A stretch of DNA of 8,204 nucleotides, from the NCBI GenBank assembly GCA_902778205.1, contig CACYWX010000327.1, forward strand, positions 1 through 8,204, given 5' to 3'. This document shows, one piece after another, positions 6,721 to 8,204 of the stretch. Position 1 is the first letter of the stretch, and each line of letters begins with the position of its first letter. The translations under genes and the position numbers were made by a program. The stretch is from an uncultured Ruminococcus sp. Its GTDB lineage: Bacteria > Bacillota > Clostridia > Oscillospirales > CAG-272. The notes under the pieces were generated by a model that searched no databases, was not told the origin of the DNA, and saw nothing but the letters and a program-made list of their open reading frames with translations.

Positions 6721-6743
6721 GTTTCCGAGGCCCCCGAGGAAAC
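6721..6743. repeat. Inverted repeat, GTTTCC/GGAAAC
   Basis: GTTTCC (6721-6726) and GGAAAC (6738-6743) are perfect complementary arms around an 11-base centre that contains CCGAGG twice overall (6725-6730, 6734-6739). It abuts the next palindrome with no gap. Confidence 0.5.
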
Positions 6744-6761
6744 CGTGGAACTTGTTCCACG
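6744..6761. promoter_or_regulatory. 18-bp palindrome, candidate operator
   Basis: CGTGGAAC (6744-6751) and GTTCCACG (6754-6761) are perfect eight-base arms with a TT centre. Its symmetry and length fit a dimeric repressor site. It does not match the Firmicutes LexA spacing (GAAC-N4-GTTC), and the central bases differ from the usual LacI CG centre. The regulator is unknown. Confidence 0.5.
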
Positions 6762-6852
6762 CATGTTTCGGCTTCACAAACACAGTCCGCGCGAGGATTG
6801 GGATATGGAATCGATCTTTGATGCAGGAACGAGCAGTCAGTTTATGCCATAC

Positions 6853-6911
6853 GGCCAAGGAAACCCCCGCACGGGGGGAAACCTTCGGCCTGAGATGGTG
6901 TCCCCCCGTGC
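6853..6911 (+). promoter_or_regulatory. Two mutually exclusive hairpins upstream of the NagB-like gene, possible RNA switch
   Basis: Hairpin A: GGCCAAGG (6853-6860) pairs with CCTTCGGCC (6882-6890, one bulged C). An AAA/AAA internal loop and a CCCCC/GGGGG stem (6864-6868, 6873-6877) follow, closed by the loop GCAC. Hairpin B: GCACGGGGGG (6869-6878) pairs perfectly with CCCCCCGTGC (6902-6911). A and B share 6869-6878, so they cannot form together. This is the architecture of attenuators and riboswitches, but no known riboswitch core is recognised and transcription through it is assumed. Confidence 0.4.
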
Positions 6912-6916
6912 TTCCC

Positions 6917-6958
6917 GCCCTGAACAGGGCCATTTAATTGGAAACGCAAAGCGTTTCC
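6917..6958 (+). promoter_or_regulatory. Paired palindromes just before the NagB-like gene
   Basis: GCCCTG-AA-CAGGGC (6917-6930) and GGAAACGC-AAA-GCGTTTCC (6940-6958) are both perfect. Between them lies TTTAAT (6933-6938), one base off a -10 consensus, with no good -35. If that is a promoter, the first palindrome would sit at an activator position and the second across the start near 6945. If instead the region is transcribed from upstream, the second is a stable hairpin ending nine bases before the ribosome site at 6968-6972. Confidence 0.4.
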
Positions 6959-6979
6959 CACCTTACCGGAGGTTGATCC

Positions 6980-7720
6980 ATGTTTGATATCCGAATCATG
7001 AAGGACGAGCGGTCCTTCGACATCGCCGCCGCCTGGGAGATCATCGGGCAGATTTTGAAGAAGCCCGACTCCGTCATCGGCTTTTCCACCGGCCAGACCA
7101 CGAAGAATATGCACGCCATCGTGGCCGACATCTACCGGCAGTACCCCTTCGACACCAGCCGCGTCACCTTCTTCAACGTGGACGAGCTCACCAACCTGCC
7201 CCGCACCTATCCCGGCTGCTGCTGGACCATGATCGAGGAGCAGATCGCGGGACCCCTCGGCATCCCGGAGGACCGCTTCATCATGCCCGCCACCATGTCC
7301 GACGACTTCGAGGCGGAGTGCCGGAGGTTCCAGGAAGCGCTGGAGGCCCGGGGCGGCGCGGACCTGCAGATGCTGGGCCTGGGCTATAACGGTCATATCG
7401 GCATCAACCAGCCCGGCACCCCCTTCGGAAGCGAAACCTGGGTCTCCCCCATGGATCCCGTCTTCGAGGAGAGAGTGCGGCGGGAAACCGGCGTCGCTCC
7501 GGACTATCCCCTGGGCGGCCTGACCCTCGGCATCCGTACCATCATGCGCACCCGCCGCATCGTCCTCATCGCCAAGGGAGAGCATAAGGCCGACATGGTG
7601 CGCCGGATGCTGAAGGGCCCCGTGACGGAGGACATCCCCGCCTCCGTGCTCCAGCTGCATCCCAACTGCACCTTCCTGCTGGACGCCGCCGCCGGTCAGT
7701 ACGTGAAGGATCTGGCCTGA
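6980..7720 (+). CDS. NagB/YieK-type sugar-phosphate isomerase/deaminase
   Basis: This 246-residue protein belongs to the glucosamine-6-phosphate isomerase/6-phosphogluconolactonase superfamily (Rossmann-like, cytosolic). The phosphate loop is FSTGQTTKNM (35-44). FFNVDELTNLP (64-74) has the catalytic base D68 (D72 in E. coli NagB). LGLGYNGHIGINQPGTPF (132-149) is the active-site block, and LTLGIRTIM (181-189) and GPVTEDIPASVLQLHP (213-228) are conserved; the latter is nearly the same in YieK. His139 is kept, but NagB's D141 is N137 (common in Firmicutes NagB) and NagB's ring-opening Glu148 is Gln144. A related sugar phosphate rather than glucosamine-6-phosphate is therefore possible. GGAGG (6968-6972) lies seven bases before the ATG. 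The next gene follows after 60 bp, probably co-transcribed. Confidence 0.85.
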   Translation: MFDIRIMKDERSFDIAAAWEIIGQILKKPDSVIGFSTGQTTKNMHAIVADIYRQYPFDTSRVTFFNVDELTNLPRTYPGCCWTMIEEQIAGPLGIPEDRFIMPATMSDDFEAECRRFQEALEARGGADLQMLGLGYNGHIGINQPGTPFGSETWVSPMDPVFEERVRRETGVAPDYPLGGLTLGIRTIMRTRRIVLIAKGEHKADMVRRMLKGPVTEDIPASVLQLHPNCTFLLDAAAGQYVKDLA

Positions 7721-7780
7721 CTCCCCGAACCGGCCGGAACAGTACGGAAGACAAACCGAACCCGATACAGGAGGATCATC

Positions 7781-8204
7781 ATGCCGATTCATTTTACCCG
7801 CGAACAAATGGCGGAGGTGACGGAGAACCACGCCCGCTGGTGGGCCGGAACGCTGGACAGACCCCTCATGGCCCTGACCCTTTACGGCGCGCATCCGTCG
7901 GAGGGAAGAGCAAGGGCGCCCTACCTGTCCCAGGCCTCCTGCGCCGATTTCAGCTGGTCCCCGGAGGAGCTGATCGACCGGATGGATGAGGACCTGTCCA
8001 CCCTGGAATTCGCCGGGGACGGCTATCCCCGGGTCAGCTTCGACTCCTTCGGACCGGGCGTGCTGGCGGCTCTCTGCGGGGCAAAGCTGGACAACTCCAC
8101 CGGCCGGGTCTGGTTCTTCCCGGATAAGGAGCGGGAGCTCGCCGACATCCACCCCCGCTACGACCCCTCCAACCCCTGGGCCGAGCGGATCAAGTCCATC
8201 TACC
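7781..8204 (+). CDS. Uroporphyrinogen-decarboxylase-superfamily protein (5' part, cut by window end)
   Basis: The frame is open from ATG at 7781 to the window end, giving 141 residues. AGGAGG (7769-7774) sits six bases upstream. The N-terminus HARWWAGTLDRPLMAL (17-32) has the W-W...DRP signature seen at the start of UroD-like proteins that are not heme enzymes. FDSFGPGVLAALCGAKLDNSTGRVWFFP (87-114) resembles the following barrel segment, and a Tyr/Asp/Pro-rich stretch leads into a helix (IHPRYDPSNPWAERIKS). Members of this superfamily include uroporphyrinogen decarboxylase and corrinoid-linked methyltransferases; distant members often sit in sugar-catabolic clusters with no known reaction. 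The position directly after a NagB-like gene argues against a heme role here. The family call is moderate because only about a third of the protein is visible. Confidence 0.65.
   Translation, partial: MPIHFTREQMAEVTENHARWWAGTLDRPLMALTLYGAHPSEGRARAPYLSQASCADFSWSPEELIDRMDEDLSTLEFAGDGYPRVSFDSFGPGVLAALCGAKLDNSTGRVWFFPDKERELADIHPRYDPSNPWAERIKSIY

Larger units (their letters stand above)
6554..6979. other. 426-bp non-coding gap with structured DNA before the NagB-like gene
   Basis: No believable gene lies here on either strand. The first part (6554-6720) is about 45% G+C by hand count, clearly below the flanking genes, and holds a 12-bp direct repeat. The second part (6721-6958) has at least six inverted repeats and four copies of GGAAAC (6738, 6859, 6877, 6940) plus two of its complement (6721, 6953). 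No clear terminator follows the GH9 stop. Only weak promoter candidates are seen: TTGATG/TTTATG (6818-6846, 17-bp spacer), and a lone TTTAAT at 6933-6938. Confidence 0.6.

Noticed and set aside
6744..6761. LexA (DinR) box
   Set aside because: The Firmicutes box needs GAAC-N4-GTTC with flanking C/G. Here the spacing is two bases.
6879..6911. CTGAGA in the loop region, considered as part of a thiamin pyrophosphate riboswitch
   Set aside because: The other conserved TPP elements, such as the CTGGATAATGCCAGCG-type half, are missing.
6493..6933. Minus-strand frame across the 6554-6979 gap, considered as an eroded transposase
   Set aside because: The translation (for example FYFARVLLRSVIVDRRKAMG) matches no transposase motif I know, there is no ribosome site, and it runs into the GH9 antisense strand.
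6721..6958. Integron attC site or CRISPR array
   Set aside because: There is no GTTRRRY/RYYYAAC core pair in the right layout, and no repeats at regular spacing with unique spacers.
6842..8152. Antisense frame of 436 codons opposite the NagB-like and UroD-like genes
   Set aside because: It spans two real plus-strand genes and their gap, has no motif, and is explained by base composition.

Overview
The window is G+C-rich bacterial DNA with compact genes, canonical Shine-Dalgarno sites (AGGAG or GGAGG types) and textbook sigma-A promoters with 17-bp spacers. The gene content suggests an uncultured, probably gut-associated, anaerobic Clostridia-type Firmicute: a lipoprotein solute-binding protein of a type common there, a MarR regulator, aldo/keto reductases, a GH9-type hydrolase and a NagB-like protein. 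The lineage is inferred from protein style only; there is no rRNA or other marker gene.

Layout. Positions 1-444 hold the 3' end of a YdhF-type aldo/keto reductase, closed by an intrinsic terminator (489-518). The 445-735 gap holds that terminator, a leftward promoter with no obvious gene (553-582), and the rightward promoter (648-676) of a monocistronic lipoprotein substrate-binding protein (736-2256). A perfect 12-bp stem (2280-2324) sits between the convergent ends of that gene and a leftward marR gene (2330-2812). marR is divergent from a YghZ/Gpr-type aldo/keto reductase (3036-4052). Both promoters are close to consensus and an inverted repeat lies between them, so the MarR protein probably controls the pair.

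A separate promoter (4131-4159) drives a GH9-family glycoside hydrolase that has no signal peptide. Its reading frame is broken by a +1 shift near 4438: frame 4192-4476 carries the N-terminus and frame 4451-6553 carries the rest. A 426-bp gap follows (6554-6979). Its first part is visibly less G+C-rich than the genes and contains a 12-bp direct repeat. Its second part is packed with inverted repeats, including two mutually exclusive hairpins. The gap leads into a NagB/YieK-type sugar-phosphate isomerase/deaminase (6980-7720) and, 60 bp later, the start of a uroporphyrinogen-decarboxylase-superfamily gene cut by the window end (7781-8204).

How it fits together. Solute capture (the lipoprotein), intracellular glycoside cleavage (GH9) and sugar-phosphate processing (NagB-like) suggest a carbohydrate-utilisation neighbourhood, with reductases handling aldehydes or triose phosphates. 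The genes are not one operon: at least four have their own promoters. The most unusual parts are the structured leader before the NagB-like gene, the NagB-like/UroD-like pairing with a changed active-site residue, the frameshifted GH9 gene and the orphan leftward promoter.
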